Part shown: piece after piece, positions 44,437-52,621 of the stretch | How the letters are laid out: every line of letters starts with the position of its first letter | Position numbering within the stretch: the stretch's first letter is position 1 | NCBI GenBank assembly: GCA_020638395.1 | Contig: JACKIP010000004.1 | Span: 62,001-126,000, forward strand | Source of the DNA: Rhodospirillales bacterium | GTDB lineage: Bacteria; Pseudomonadota; Alphaproteobacteria; Micavibrionales; Micavibrionaceae | Reading direction: 5' to 3' | DNA length: 64,000 nucleotides | Notes under the pieces: generated by a model | Database searches by the model: none | What the model saw: the letters and a program-made list of their open reading frames with translations, nothing else | What the model was told of the DNA's origin: nothing | Position numbers and translations under genes: made by a program

Positions 44437-44557
44437 TGCTCCAGGGGATTTGAATTTGACGTGGATTGCATGAACACTGCCGTGCAATAATGACGGGGAG
44501 TTTGACCTCTTACGACGTGCGCCGCCCTCCCACAACCCTGCGTATCGGTCAGTTTCT

Positions 44558-44743
44558 CTACTTAAAGAAGCTTTCTGCCGCACCCAACGCAGCTTTTTTG
44601 CGCGTGATTTCTTCCTCAACCCGCACAATTTCAGCGCGCAGAGAGAGGATATAGGCACCCAGCTCATCCACAGAAAGCGACTCCAGATTACGGCCTCCCC
44701 CTGCTCCCGCTTTTTTTCTGTGAACATCTTCCTCATCAAACAT
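44558..44743 (-). CDS. DUF1192 small coiled-coil protein
   Basis: A 61-aa protein of the DUF1192 family, common in alphaproteobacteria: MFDEEDVHRKKAGAGG, then SLSVDELGAYILSLRAEIVR and VEEEITRKKAALGAAESFFK. It forms a helical, coiled-coil-prone unit; no function is established. Fifteen bases separate it from the nrdA stop, so it is probably in the same transcript. Confidence 0.85.
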   Translation of the reverse strand: MFDEEDVHRKKAGAGGGRNLESLSVDELGAYILSLRAEIVRVEEEITRKKAALGAAESFFK

Positions 44744-44758
44744 GAGAATAAATTCCTT

Positions 44759-46624
44759 TTACTGACACGCCAGACATTCTTCATATTCCGGCTGGTCGGT
44801 CAGGCTCGGCTGGCGGTTTGGCGCAATCGGAGTGCCAGCGGAGGCTCCTCCCTGCTGATCATCCTCGCCCTCCTTACTTCGCAGCCAGGAGGCATTTGAT
44901 TCTGCCCGCTGAATCGATTTGGAGCGGCAGTAATAAAGGGATTTGACGCCCTTTTTCCATGCCATCCAGTGAATGGCGTGCAGCTCTTTTTTGTGAACGT
45001 TGCCGGGCAGGAACACATTGAGCGACTGCGCCTGACAAATAAACGGCGCACGGTCTGCCGCATGTTCGACCAGCCAGCGCTGATCCATCTCAAATGCCGT
45101 CTTGAACACATCTTTTTCATCCTGAGTCAGGAAATCAAGGTGCTGGACAGAGCCTTCATTTGTAAAAATCGACGACCAGACATCATCGGTATTCTGGCCT
45201 TTTTCTTCCAGAACGTCCGCCAGATATTTGTTTTTAACCGGGAAAGAACCGGACAAGGTCTTATGCGTGTACGCATTCGCGGCGATAGGCTCAATCCCCG
45301 GAGATGCCCCGCCACAGATAATCGAAATCGACGCCGTCGGCGCAATCGCCATTTTGTTGGAGAAACGCTCCTGTATTCCGTAATCTGCCGCATCCGGGCA
45401 CGGTCCTTTTTCCAGCGCCAGCGTGCGGGAGGCCGCATCGGCCTGTTGCCTGATATGCTGGAACATACGTTTATTCCAGACCTTGGCCATAACCGATTCC
45501 ATGGGGATCATTTTGGACTGCAAATAGGAATGAAATCCCATAACCCCCAGTCCAACCGAGCGCTCCCGCATGGCCGCATATTTGGCCCGCTTCATTGAGT
45601 CCGGGGCTCGCTTGATAAAGTCAGACAACACATTATCCAGAAATCTCATCACATCTTCGATAAAGGTTGGATGATCCTTCCATTCATCAAATTTTTCCAG
45701 ATTGAGTGACGACAAACAGCACACCGCCGTCCGGTCATTCCCAAGGTGATCGCGCCCGGTCGGCAGGGTAATCTCCGAGCAAAGATTGGACATTTTGACG
45801 TTCAGTCCCGCCATTTTATGATGATCCGGAATCCGGTCATTCACATGGTCAATATAAACGATATAAGGCTCGCCGGTTTCAATCCGCGACGTCAGAAGCC
45901 GTATCCACAAATCGCGCGCGCTGACTTTGGCGACGATATGTCCGTCTTTCGGAGATTTCAACGCCCATTCCTCGCCATTTTCCACGGCGTGCATAAATTT
46001 GTTGGAAACCAGAACACCATGATGCAGGTTCAGGGCTTTGCGGTTCGGGTCCCCGCCTTGAGGCTTCCGGATATCAATAAATTCCTCGATTTCCGGATGG
46101 TGAATATCCAGATAAATCGCGGCAGACCCCCGGCGCAAAGACCCCTGAGAAATCGCCAAAGTCAGAGAGTCCATCACCTTGATAAACGGCACAATCCCCG
46201 ATGTTTTGCCATTGATCCCGACCTTTTCGCCGATGGATCGGACATTCCCCCAATAGGAGCCAATCCCCCCGCCATTACTGGCCAGCCAGACATTCTCATT
46301 CCACAGCGTCATGATGTCATCAAGAGAGTCGCCGCTTTCATTCAGAAAGCAGGAAATCGGCAAACCCCGCGTTGTTCCGCCATTAGACAGAACCGGAGTT
46401 GCCGGCATAAACCACAACTTTGAGATGTAATCATACACCCGTTGCGCATGATGGGAGTCATCTCCATAGGCTGCTGCCACATTTGCAAACCGGTCCTGCG
46501 GATCTTCATCCGGCAACAGATAACGGTCGTACAATGTTGATTTCCCAAACCCGGTCAGATTTTCATCACGGCTCCGGTTAATCTCAACGCGGTTTCCCTG
46601 TTTCTTTTGTATGACTTCAACCAT
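44759..46624 (-). CDS. nrdA: Ribonucleoside-diphosphate reductase, alpha chain (class I, short form)
   Basis: Reduces ribonucleotides to deoxyribonucleotides. The 621-aa protein shows the catalytic Asn-Cys-Glu in KMSNLCSEITLP, redox Cys in LPISCFLNESGDSLDD (Cys92) and TAVCCLSSLNLEKFD, and the radical-relay tyrosines in SLYYCRSKSIQRAE. The C-terminal CLAC pair serves thioredoxin exchange. There is no N-terminal ATP-cone, so overall activity control by dATP should be missing, as in the short Rickettsia-like form. nrdB is not in the window. DUF1192 follows after 15 bp. Confidence 0.93.
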   Translation of the reverse strand: MVEVIQKKQGNRVEINRSRDENLTGFGKSTLYDRYLLPDEDPQDRFANVAAAYGDDSHHAQRVYDYISKLWFMPATPVLSNGGTTRGLPISCFLNESGDSLDDIMTLWNENVWLASNGGGIGSYWGNVRSIGEKVGINGKTSGIVPFIKVMDSLTLAISQGSLRRGSAAIYLDIHHPEIEEFIDIRKPQGGDPNRKALNLHHGVLVSNKFMHAVENGEEWALKSPKDGHIVAKVSARDLWIRLLTSRIETGEPYIVYIDHVNDRIPDHHKMAGLNVKMSNLCSEITLPTGRDHLGNDRTAVCCLSSLNLEKFDEWKDHPTFIEDVMRFLDNVLSDFIKRAPDSMKRAKYAAMRERSVGLGVMGFHSYLQSKMIPMESVMAKVWNKRMFQHIRQQADAASRTLALEKGPCPDAADYGIQERFSNKMAIAPTASISIICGGASPGIEPIAANAYTHKTLSGSFPVKNKYLADVLEEKGQNTDDVWSSIFTNEGSVQHLDFLTQDEKDVFKTAFEMDQRWLVEHAADRAPFICQAQSLNVFLPGNVHKKELHAIHWMAWKKGVKSLYYCRSKSIQRAESNASWLRSKEGEDDQQGGASAGTPIAPNRQPSLTDQPEYEECLACQ

Positions 46625-46880
46625 GAAGATCTCCCGCGTCTTTTATCGACGACCATTGTGTTGTTGTTAATAATTATGTGGACTTTTCTGTGAGTAAGTC
46701 GAGAATAAGACACCATTCCTAGGGGCCTTACCTCTCCAAGGATACTACATCTTGTGATCCTGTCTATAAAAAAGTTGTGTGAAAAATGAAATTTTAGGGA
46801 TTTACAAATCCGGTTTTTCGGTATTTGACCACAGGAATCGGACGTGCGATTTTTCTTATTATCATGAGTACGCCCCATGA
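46625..46880 (-). promoter_or_regulatory. Upstream region of nrdA
   Basis: No gene is evident in this 256-bp stretch. The minus strand carries ACACAACTTTTTTATAGACA and ACAAGATGTAGTATCC near 46740-46790, loosely like an NrdR box region, but no clear pair could be defined. I annotate it as the probable nrdA promoter region only. Confidence 0.3.
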
Positions 46881-46916
46881 AAAAACGCCGTCTGCAAAAG
46901 CAATCGGCGTTTTTTA
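46881..46916. terminator. Bidirectional intrinsic terminator after rplI
   Basis: AAAACGCCG (46882-46890) and CGGCGTTTT (46905-46913) form a 9-bp stem with A- and T-runs on the two sides. It lies about 45 bp beyond the rplI stop on the minus strand and should end the rpsF-rpsR-rplI transcript. Confidence 0.85.
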
Positions 46917-46959
46917 TATTCGTCATTCGATCAGACCTGAGTCTGGCTCAGCTCTGGAA

Positions 46960-47556
46960 TCACTCCGCGTCTTCGACAGTCTCCGCCGCCGGAGCTTCAG
47001 CTTCCTGTGCGGAGCTTTCTGCCGCCGGAGCCGCTTTTTCTTCTTCTGCAGCGCCAGCGATCATCGCTTTGCCCGTTTTCTTCTGAATAGCAGCTTCTTC
47101 GGCAGAGCGGGCAATATTCACGGTTACCTCAACCTTAACTTCCGGATGCAGCGCAATCACAACAGGGAACAACCCGATTGTTTTAAAGCTCTGATTCAGC
47201 TCAACCTGTGAACGTCCGACCGTCACTCCCGACTCTGCGGTCGCGACTTCGGCGATATCCCGTGCTGCAACAGATCCGTAAAGCTGGCCGCCTTCTGAGG
47301 ACTGACGAATAATCGATAGGCTCAGACCTTCCAGTTTTTTGGATTCTTTTTCAGCCGCTTCGCGTTTCTTTTTGTTTTCTGCTTCCAAAGACGCTTTCTG
47401 CGCTTCAAAGTGTGCAATATTATCCTTCGTCGCACGCAGCGCTTTGCGTTGTGGCAACAGATAATTCCGCGCATAGCCTAACTTGACATTGACGGTGTCG
47501 CCCATATTGCCGAGGCTTTCGACGCGCTCCAGCAAAATAACCTGTGTTGATCCCAT
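46960..47556 (-). CDS. rplI: 50S ribosomal protein L9
   Basis: Binds 23S rRNA and extends from the large subunit. The 198-aa protein starts [20 protein letters not shown] and has the L9 signature [20 protein letters not shown], a long connecting helix and the C-terminal domain to about residue 150. Beyond that lies an Ala/Glu-rich tail of about 45 residues, an extension often seen in alphaproteobacteria. Last gene of the rpsF-rpsR-rplI operon; a terminator follows. Confidence 0.97.
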   Translation of the reverse strand: MGSTQVILLERVESLGNMGDTVNVKLGYARNYLLPQRKALRATKDNIAHFEAQKASLEAENKKKREAAEKESKKLEGLSLSIIRQSSEGGQLYGSVAARDIAEVATAESGVTVGRSQVELNQSFKTIGLFPVVIALHPEVKVEVTVNIARSAEEAAIQKKTGKAMIAGAAEEEKAAPAAESSAQEAEAPAAETVEDAE

Positions 47557-47583
47557 TTTTCGATCCTTTCAAACTCTCAAAAA

Positions 47584-47844
47584 TTAATAGCTGTCGGTCT
47601 CGGTCCGCACATAAGCCATCAGACCCATATAACGCGCCCGCTTGATTGCTTTGGACAGTTCCCGCTGTTTTTTCATCGACACGTTCGTGATACGGCTCGG
47701 CATCATTTTGCCGCGCTCGGAGATGAATTTTGACAGCATTTTTACATCTTTCCAGTCAATTTCCATCGCATCCGGACCGGAAAACGGGCAAGACTTGGAG
47801 CGCTTGAAAAACGGTTTTTTAACGGTTGGAATCTCGGCGTTCAT
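47584..47844 (-). CDS. rpsR: 30S ribosomal protein S18
   Basis: Small 86-aa basic protein that pairs with S6 on the 30S platform. [40 protein letters not shown] and a conserved [14 protein letters not shown] end are S18 signatures. The start overlaps the rpsF stop by one base (TAATG), so translation is coupled. rplI follows after 27 bp. Confidence 0.97.
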   Translation of the reverse strand: MNAEIPTVKKPFFKRSKSCPFSGPDAMEIDWKDVKMLSKFISERGKMMPSRITNVSMKKQRELSKAIKRARYMGLMAYVRTETDSY

Positions 47845-48197
47845 TATGCGGCCTCCTTCATATCTGATTTGTTATCATAAGTTCTCATCATCGGAGAGGG
47901 TTCAGTTGTCGGAGCCTCCAGTTTGACGGACATATACCGCATCACGTCATCATGCAGGCGCATCTGACGCTCCATCTCATGCAGAGCCGGAGCCGGAGCT
48001 TCAAATTCCATCAGGGCGTAATGCGCCTTTTTGGATTTGTTGATCCGGTAAGCCAGAGTTTTTAGGCCCCATTGCTCGGTCTTTAGGATTTTTCCGCCCA
48101 TATCGGTGATGATTTTACCGAATTGTGTCGCCAGATCGACGACATGCTGCTGGCTCAGCTCCTGACGTGCCAGAAACACGGTTTCATAGACTTTCAT
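47844..48197 (-). CDS. rpsF: 30S ribosomal protein S6
   Basis: A 117-aa protein binding S18 and 16S r[43 protein letters not shown] and [16 protein letters not shown] are typical. First gene of the rpsF-rpsR-rplI operon. Two unknown paralogous genes lie upstream on the same strand, 130 bp away. Confidence 0.97.
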   Translation of the reverse strand: MKVYETVFLARQELSQQHVVDLATQFGKIITDMGGKILKTEQWGLKTLAYRINKSKKAHYALMEFEAPAPALHEMERQMRLHDDVMRYMSVKLEAPTTEPSPMMRTYDNKSDMKEAA

Positions 48198-48326
48198 ATC
48201 TTTTCCTTTCGGTTATGCAGCGTCTGGACTGCAAAGCCCTTTTCCCCATGAAAAGAGCAAGGTTTCAGTGTGATAGCGATTTATACGGATTTTTCTTTGA
48301 AATGCAAGGAGTTTTTACAGTCCTCG

Positions 48327-48914
48327 CTATACCTCCGGCTCCATTCCTTCCTCCAGATCATCCGACACCCCCTGAGGCAAACGCGCAGCAAGCCCTGGGT
48401 CCGCAACAGAAAAAGCATCTATCAGCAAAAAAAGATCGGCTTGTTCGGTAAAAGAACCACCCTCCCAGTTTTCATGAAGGCGCGCCACAACCTCCGCAAG
48501 ATCCAGCGGAGCGTCTTCCTGGATCGCCAAGCGACTTTTCAGAGAGCCAAACAGAAAACAGTCGTCCGGTTCAATTTCCGTCCCGATTAAATAATCGGCG
48601 ATGTTAAATAAATCTTCCTCATCCAGATTAGGCAATAACTCCGGATTTATATCTGTCAGCAGCGTTAAAGTGTAAAGATAGTCCGGGTCATCACTAAAAT
48701 CTTCTTCATACTTCCCTGCGACAAAATCAAACAAATCTTGAGTTACTACGCTTCTATTTTGTTCCAGAGCTGCTTCCAGATGCTCAAAATCCTCTCCCCT
48801 TTCGATGTGCGCCGCCACGAGATGTTTGACCGCAATTTCGTGAGGATGCCCCTCCAAATTATACGTCAAACAAACATTTCCAATGCTACCCACGTCACAG
48901 TCCTGCTCTGCCAC
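48327..48914 (-). CDS. Acidic protein of unknown function, paralogue 2
   Basis: A 195-aa strongly acidic helical protein. HLEAALEQNRSVVTQDLFDF and LLTDINPELLPNLDEEDLFN are matched in its upstream neighbour by EEIREILQQNRDLLTPEFFQ and LMTEVNPDLLPSLATEERMS, in the same order and spacing, so the two share an origin. No known family, signal peptide or membrane segment is seen. AAAAGGAG is 6-7 bases before the ATG. Second gene of the pair, with about 98 bp between them, then rpsF 130 bp on. Confidence 0.6.
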   Translation of the reverse strand: MAEQDCDVGSIGNVCLTYNLEGHPHEIAVKHLVAAHIERGEDFEHLEAALEQNRSVVTQDLFDFVAGKYEEDFSDDPDYLYTLTLLTDINPELLPNLDEEDLFNIADYLIGTEIEPDDCFLFGSLKSRLAIQEDAPLDLAEVVARLHENWEGGSFTEQADLFLLIDAFSVADPGLAARLPQGVSDDLEEGMEPEV

Positions 48915-49012
48915 GCTAATCTCCTTTTGTTATGATTTACTTTTCTTCAGGCTATCTGAAATACACAGAGCGCGCAATAATGACAGACAGCGCTTTTCCG
49001 ACGCCGTGCCAT

Positions 49013-49759
49013 TTATCCCCACAGACACTCAGGCCCCGGCACACATGAGGTATCGGGATTATTTGAAGCAAATGGTGTCTTTCGCATCCACCACGCCTCT
49101 TCATCTTCGAAACGTCGCTGAAACAACAAAGTATCTTCCACTCCTCTGGACTCTTTGTAATAGTACAATGCGTTCTTGAATGTGTTTTCGAGAAGATTCG
49201 TGTGGGAACGCGGCTCATCAAGAGCCGTAATGGTGCGGTTATCCAGAATAAAATGACCGATCAAGCTCATTCGCTCTTCGGTTGCCAGAGAGGGAAGCAA
49301 GTCCGGATTCACTTCTGTCATCAAACATGCCAGCAAAACACTGTTGTGTTGACGATGATACGCCGCGAGCTCATATACAACCGATTCCCGGGGTACGCTA
49401 GGCCTTGCATACGCATCTTTTTCTTTGGCAGCCTGATCCAAAGACAGGTAATCCTCAAATCCTCCCCGGTAATTAACACCCCAGTTTTTTCCGTAGACAA
49501 TCATATAATCTTGAAAAAACTCCGGCGTCAGCAGGTCTCTATTTTGTTGCAAGATCTCCCTGATTTCTTCCAAATACAATGGCCCAGAAATTTTCTCCTC
49601 AAGAAATGTTCCCAATGTATCGGAAAAAGATGCTTTATCCATACAATACTCAACCCTCTGCAAAAAACTATCCGGCACTATGACAGAATCAGCCGGGGTC
49701 GTCGGCCTTCTTCGTCTATGTTCAAGCGTTGCATCTGCAAGGAGATCGTTTAGATTCAT
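49013..49759 (-). CDS. Protein of unknown function, paralogue 1
   Basis: A 248-aa soluble protein with an N-terminal basic patch (LEHRRRRPTTPADS) and two blocks shared with the next gene (QQNRDLLTPEFFQDY; MTEVNPDLLPSLATEERM). The C-terminal 60 residues (RFEDEEAWWMRKTPFASNN and on) are not shared. No family recognised. The repeated L-x-P-E/D-L-L pattern suggests helical repeats like tetratricopeptide or ankyrin-type modules, but I cannot assign one. Transcribed with paralogue 2; pyk lies upstream on the same strand. Confidence 0.6.
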   Translation of the reverse strand: MNLNDLLADATLEHRRRRPTTPADSVIVPDSFLQRVEYCMDKASFSDTLGTFLEEKISGPLYLEEIREILQQNRDLLTPEFFQDYMIVYGKNWGVNYRGGFEDYLSLDQAAKEKDAYARPSVPRESVVYELAAYHRQHNSVLLACLMTEVNPDLLPSLATEERMSLIGHFILDNRTITALDEPRSHTNLLENTFKNALYYYKESRGVEDTLLFQRRFEDEEAWWMRKTPFASNNPDTSCVPGPECLWG

Positions 49760-49833
49760 TCTTTTTCCCTCTCTGTTTTATAAGTTTTATGACTAGAAAC
49801 TTACAAAAATATATCAGGAAAGGAAAGAGGAAA

Positions 49834-51249
49834 TTATTCGACCTCGGCAACCCGCAAATTATTGGTCGTCCCCGGCATGCCAAAGGGAACCCCGGCGGTA
49901 ATCACCAGCAGATCCCCCTTCCCCGCCAGTTTTTGATCCTTGGCACACTTGATTCCGGCGGCCACAGCCTCCTTGAAGGTCGTTACATATTCAACATAGG
50001 ATGGATGAACCCCATAGGAAACACACATCTGATGCGCGACTTTTTCGCTCGGTGTCAGGCACAAAATAGGCATTTCCGGACGATGCCGCGCAGCCCGCAA
50101 CGTTGTTGATCCGGAAGAGGTAAAGGTCGTAATACAGGCCGCATCAACCGTTCTGGCAACCCGGTCCGCCGCCACCGTGATGGCGTCACCGACCTCATCG
50201 TTACTTTCCGGATGATTGGCCTCCATGATGGTTCGATAGAGCGGATCGGCCTCCGTCGTCTGGCAAATTCGTTCCATGATCTGCACGGCCTCCAGAGGAT
50301 AATTCCCCGCCGCCGTTTCCGCAGACAGCATCACCGCATCCGTGCCGTCATACACGGCGGTTGCAACGTCCGAAGCTTCTGCCCGGGTCGGCGTCGGGCT
50401 TTCAATCATCGATTCCAGCATTTGCGTGGCAACAACGATCGGTTTACCGGCATAACGAACGGCTTTAACCACCCGCTTCTGCACAGACGGCACCTGTTCC
50501 GGCGGGATTTCAACCCCCAGATCTCCGCGGGCGAGCATCACCCCATCCGCCAGCGCGATCATTTCATCCAGATAATCCAGAGCCGACGGTTTTTCCAGCT
50601 TAATCATCAGCTTGGCGCGGCTTTCAATCAGATTTTTAGCCAGAATGATATCATCCGGCTGCTGGACGAAAGATTGGGCAATCCAGTCCACGCCCATCTC
50701 CAGCGCAGCATCCAGATCAACTTTATCCTTGGCTGTCAACGCCGCAATCGGCAGGATCACGCCCGGCACATTAAAGCCTTTATTATTCGATAATTTCACC
50801 CCGGCCTCGACTTCCCCGTCCAGAAAATCCGGCCCCTTGGCGATAATTTTGACCCGGACCTTGCCGTCATCCAATAAAATCCGGTCGCCGGCATTCAAAG
50901 CCGCAATCACTTCCGGGTGCGGCAGGTTCACCCGCGTATCATCTCCCTCCGCCGGGTCCAGATCGAAACGCAACGTCATCCCCTGCGTCAGGGCAATCTT
51001 GCCGCCTTTGAACTTTCCAACCCGCAATTTCGGCCCCTGCAAATCTCCAATCACCCCGATCGGTTTTCCATACTCTTTTTCAATTTCGCGGATAAAGCCG
51101 ATGCGCTCCTTATGATCGGCATGGGTGCCGTGGGAGAAGTTCAATCGAAAGACGTCCACCCCCGCAACAAAAAGCTTGCGGATCATTTCTTTGGAGGAAG
51201 AGGCCGGGCCCAGTGTGCCCACTATTTTTGTCTGTCTGTTTCTTTTCAT
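49834..51249 (-). CDS. pyk: Pyruvate kinase
   Basis: Transfers phosphate from PEP to ADP in the last step of glycolysis. The 471-aa protein starts RNRQTKIVGTLGPASSSKEM and has DVFRLNFSHGTHADHKERIG, the catalytic Lys-Glu region LMIKLEKPSALDYLDEMIAL, and ARGDLGVEIPPEQVPSVQKR, plus the C-terminal domain. Length fits the short type. With ppdK in the window, both directions of the PEP step are encoded. An ORF6N-type gene precedes it on the same strand with 27 bp between. Confidence 0.97.
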   Translation of the reverse strand: MKRNRQTKIVGTLGPASSSKEMIRKLFVAGVDVFRLNFSHGTHADHKERIGFIREIEKEYGKPIGVIGDLQGPKLRVGKFKGGKIALTQGMTLRFDLDPAEGDDTRVNLPHPEVIAALNAGDRILLDDGKVRVKIIAKGPDFLDGEVEAGVKLSNNKGFNVPGVILPIAALTAKDKVDLDAALEMGVDWIAQSFVQQPDDIILAKNLIESRAKLMIKLEKPSALDYLDEMIALADGVMLARGDLGVEIPPEQVPSVQKRVVKAVRYAGKPIVVATQMLESMIESPTPTRAEASDVATAVYDGTDAVMLSAETAAGNYPLEAVQIMERICQTTEADPLYRTIMEANHPESNDEVGDAITVAADRVARTVDAACITTFTSSGSTTLRAARHRPEMPILCLTPSEKVAHQMCVSYGVHPSYVEYVTTFKEAVAAGIKCAKDQKLAGKGDLLVITAGVPFGMPGTTNNLRVAEVE

Positions 51250-51276
51250 GATCTCTCTTTTACCACGCGCATTCTT

Positions 51277-51780
51277 TTAATCAAATGGAATGTATCCAAT
51301 CTTTGTTTTCTTGCCCCGCGGAGGATACAGGATTTGCTCTATATATTGATATAGTCTGGTAATATGCCGGTCATGCTCCTCGACCTGCCGGGCTAAATCC
51401 TGATGAGATGCCAGAATTTGCCGCATTTTGACAAACGTCCGGATAATCGCAATATTCACATCCACCGCCTTGGGGCTGTTCAGGATGCTGGAGAGCATCG
51501 CCACCCCCTGCTCCGTGAAAGCATAGGGGTTGGTTCCGCCGAGAATCCGCCGCGAAGGTATCACATTTTGTGATAGCAACGACTCAACCTCCGCATCAGT
51601 TAACTGAAACATGAAATCTTCCGGAAACCGCTCTATATTGCGCTTGATTTGCTGGCGCATCGCAATCGCCCTGACCTCGTACATGTCCGCCAGATGCCGG
51701 TCCAGCATAACCTTCTGGGACCGGATGACGTAGATCTTTTGCGCAATATATTCCGGGGATATCACAACCACTTTGTTCAT
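51277..51780 (-). CDS. ORF6N domain-containing protein
   Basis: A 167-aa protein with an N-terminal ORF6N domain (about residues 10-95): IAQKIYVIRSQKVMLDRHLA, DMYEVRAIAMRQQIKRNIER, FPEDFMFQLTDAEV and GTNPYAFTEQGVAML. This DNA-binding domain was first seen in phage antirepressor-type proteins and is common as a lone gene in bacteria. The C-terminal half is helical (REHDRHI-like, reading VEEHDRHITRLYQYIEQIL). Likely an acquired regulator; it stands between pyk and the rpmI-rplT promoter. Confidence 0.88.
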   Translation of the reverse strand: MNKVVVISPEYIAQKIYVIRSQKVMLDRHLADMYEVRAIAMRQQIKRNIERFPEDFMFQLTDAEVESLLSQNVIPSRRILGGTNPYAFTEQGVAMLSSILNSPKAVDVNIAIIRTFVKMRQILASHQDLARQVEEHDRHITRLYQYIEQILYPPRGKKTKIGYIPFD

Positions 51781-51839
51781 GGTTTGATCTTATTTTATCC
51801 TGATATTTTGTCAAGAAAAAAGGGCGCACAAAAAAAGAC

Positions 51840-51869
51840 TTGCGTATTTGAGACGCTTTCCTTTATATA
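51840..51869 (+). promoter_or_regulatory. Probable sigma-70 promoter of rpmI-rplT
   Basis: TTGCGT (51840-51845) and TATATA (51864-51869) are 18 bp apart, with an AT-rich stretch before. The start of rpmI is about 80 bases downstream, leaving room for a leader that L20 could bind, as known elsewhere. Confidence 0.45.
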
Positions 51870-51951
51870 AGCAGACTAATCATGATCTGGCTTGTGTAAT
51901 CGGCTGCCTCGATCATGGAAGATGATAACCTTTTATTTTAAGGAGACGAAA

Positions 51952-52191
51952 ATGCCGAAGATGAAAACCAAAAGCGGGGCGAAAAAACGTTTTCGCGTAA
52001 CCGCTTCGGGTAAAATAAAGTTCAAGCAGTCGAATACAAGTCACCGCTTGCTTTCCCGCCCGAAATCCATGAAACGTAAAGCCCGCGGAACAGAGATTCT
52101 CAACGAGTCGGATGCAAACATCCTGCGCGTTTACATGCCCTATATCCGCAAGCGCAAAACGCAAACAACACAGAAAAAAGAGGAGGCGTAA
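51952..52191 (+). CDS. rpmI: 50S ribosomal protein L35
   Basis: A 79-aa basic protein starting MPKMKTKSGAKKRFRVTASG, with HRLLSRPKSMKRKARGTE typical of L35 and a slightly longer Lys/Gln/Glu tail than usual (65 aa). GGAGACG precedes the ATG at 51952; the earlier in-frame start at 51892 adds leader residues and is rejected. infC, normally first in this operon, is absent. rplT follows by three bases. Confidence 0.97.
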   Translation: MPKMKTKSGAKKRFRVTASGKIKFKQSNTSHRLLSRPKSMKRKARGTEILNESDANILRVYMPYIRKRKTQTTQKKEEA

Positions 52192-52194
52192 CCC

Positions 52195-52554
52195 ATGTCA
52201 CGTGTAAAAGGTGGCGTCACCGCTCACGCCCGTCATAAAAAAGTTGTCGGTAATGCAAAAGGCTATTACGGACGTCGTAAGAACTGTTTCCGCACCGCTG
52301 TTCAGGCTGTTGAAAAAGCCGGTCAGTACGCCTATCGCGACCGTCGTAACAAGAAACGCGATTTCCGTCGCCTCTGGATTCAACGGATCAATGCGGCTGC
52401 CCGTCTGCACGGCATGACCTATTCCGTCTTTATGGGCGGCATGAAAAAAGCCGGCATTGAGGTTGACCGCAAAGTTCTGGCGGATCTGGCTGTTCACAAT
52501 GCGGATGCATTCGCGGCCATTGCCGAGAGCGCACAAAAAGCTCTGAAAGCCTGA
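52195..52554 (+). CDS. rplT: 50S ribosomal protein L20
   Basis: A 119-aa rRNA-binding protein that nucleates early 50S assembly. [60 protein letters not shown] are all standard, and length matches. It is the last gene of the operon; a strong terminator follows at 52581. Confidence 0.98.
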   Translation: MSRVKGGVTAHARHKKVVGNAKGYYGRRKNCFRTAVQAVEKAGQYAYRDRRNKKRDFRRLWIQRINAAARLHGMTYSVFMGGMKKAGIEVDRKVLADLAVHNADAFAAIAESAQKALKA

Positions 52555-52580
52555 GATATTTATTAAATTTCCCAACCAAA

Positions 52581-52604
52581 AGCGGCTCCGGCCGCTTTTT
52601 TTTA
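52581..52604 (+). terminator. Intrinsic terminator after rplT
   Basis: AGCGGC (52581-52586) and GCCGCT (52591-52596) form a GC-rich stem with a 4-base loop, followed by a run of eight T. The convergent cckA stop lies just beyond and may share it. Confidence 0.88.
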
Positions 52605-52621
52605 TGGGTTATCGGAAGGGA

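Noticed and set aside
46555..46926. 123-codon minus-strand frame over the nrdA start
   Set aside because: Starts beyond a terminator, crosses the nrdA promoter and start, and has no protein-like conservation.
49202..49753. 183-codon plus-strand frame
   Set aside because: Antisense to the unknown protein at 49013-49759, which has a better start and a paralogue next to it.
51870..51951. tRNA-like fold in the rpmI leader
   Set aside because: No cloverleaf or T-loop consensus could be formed.
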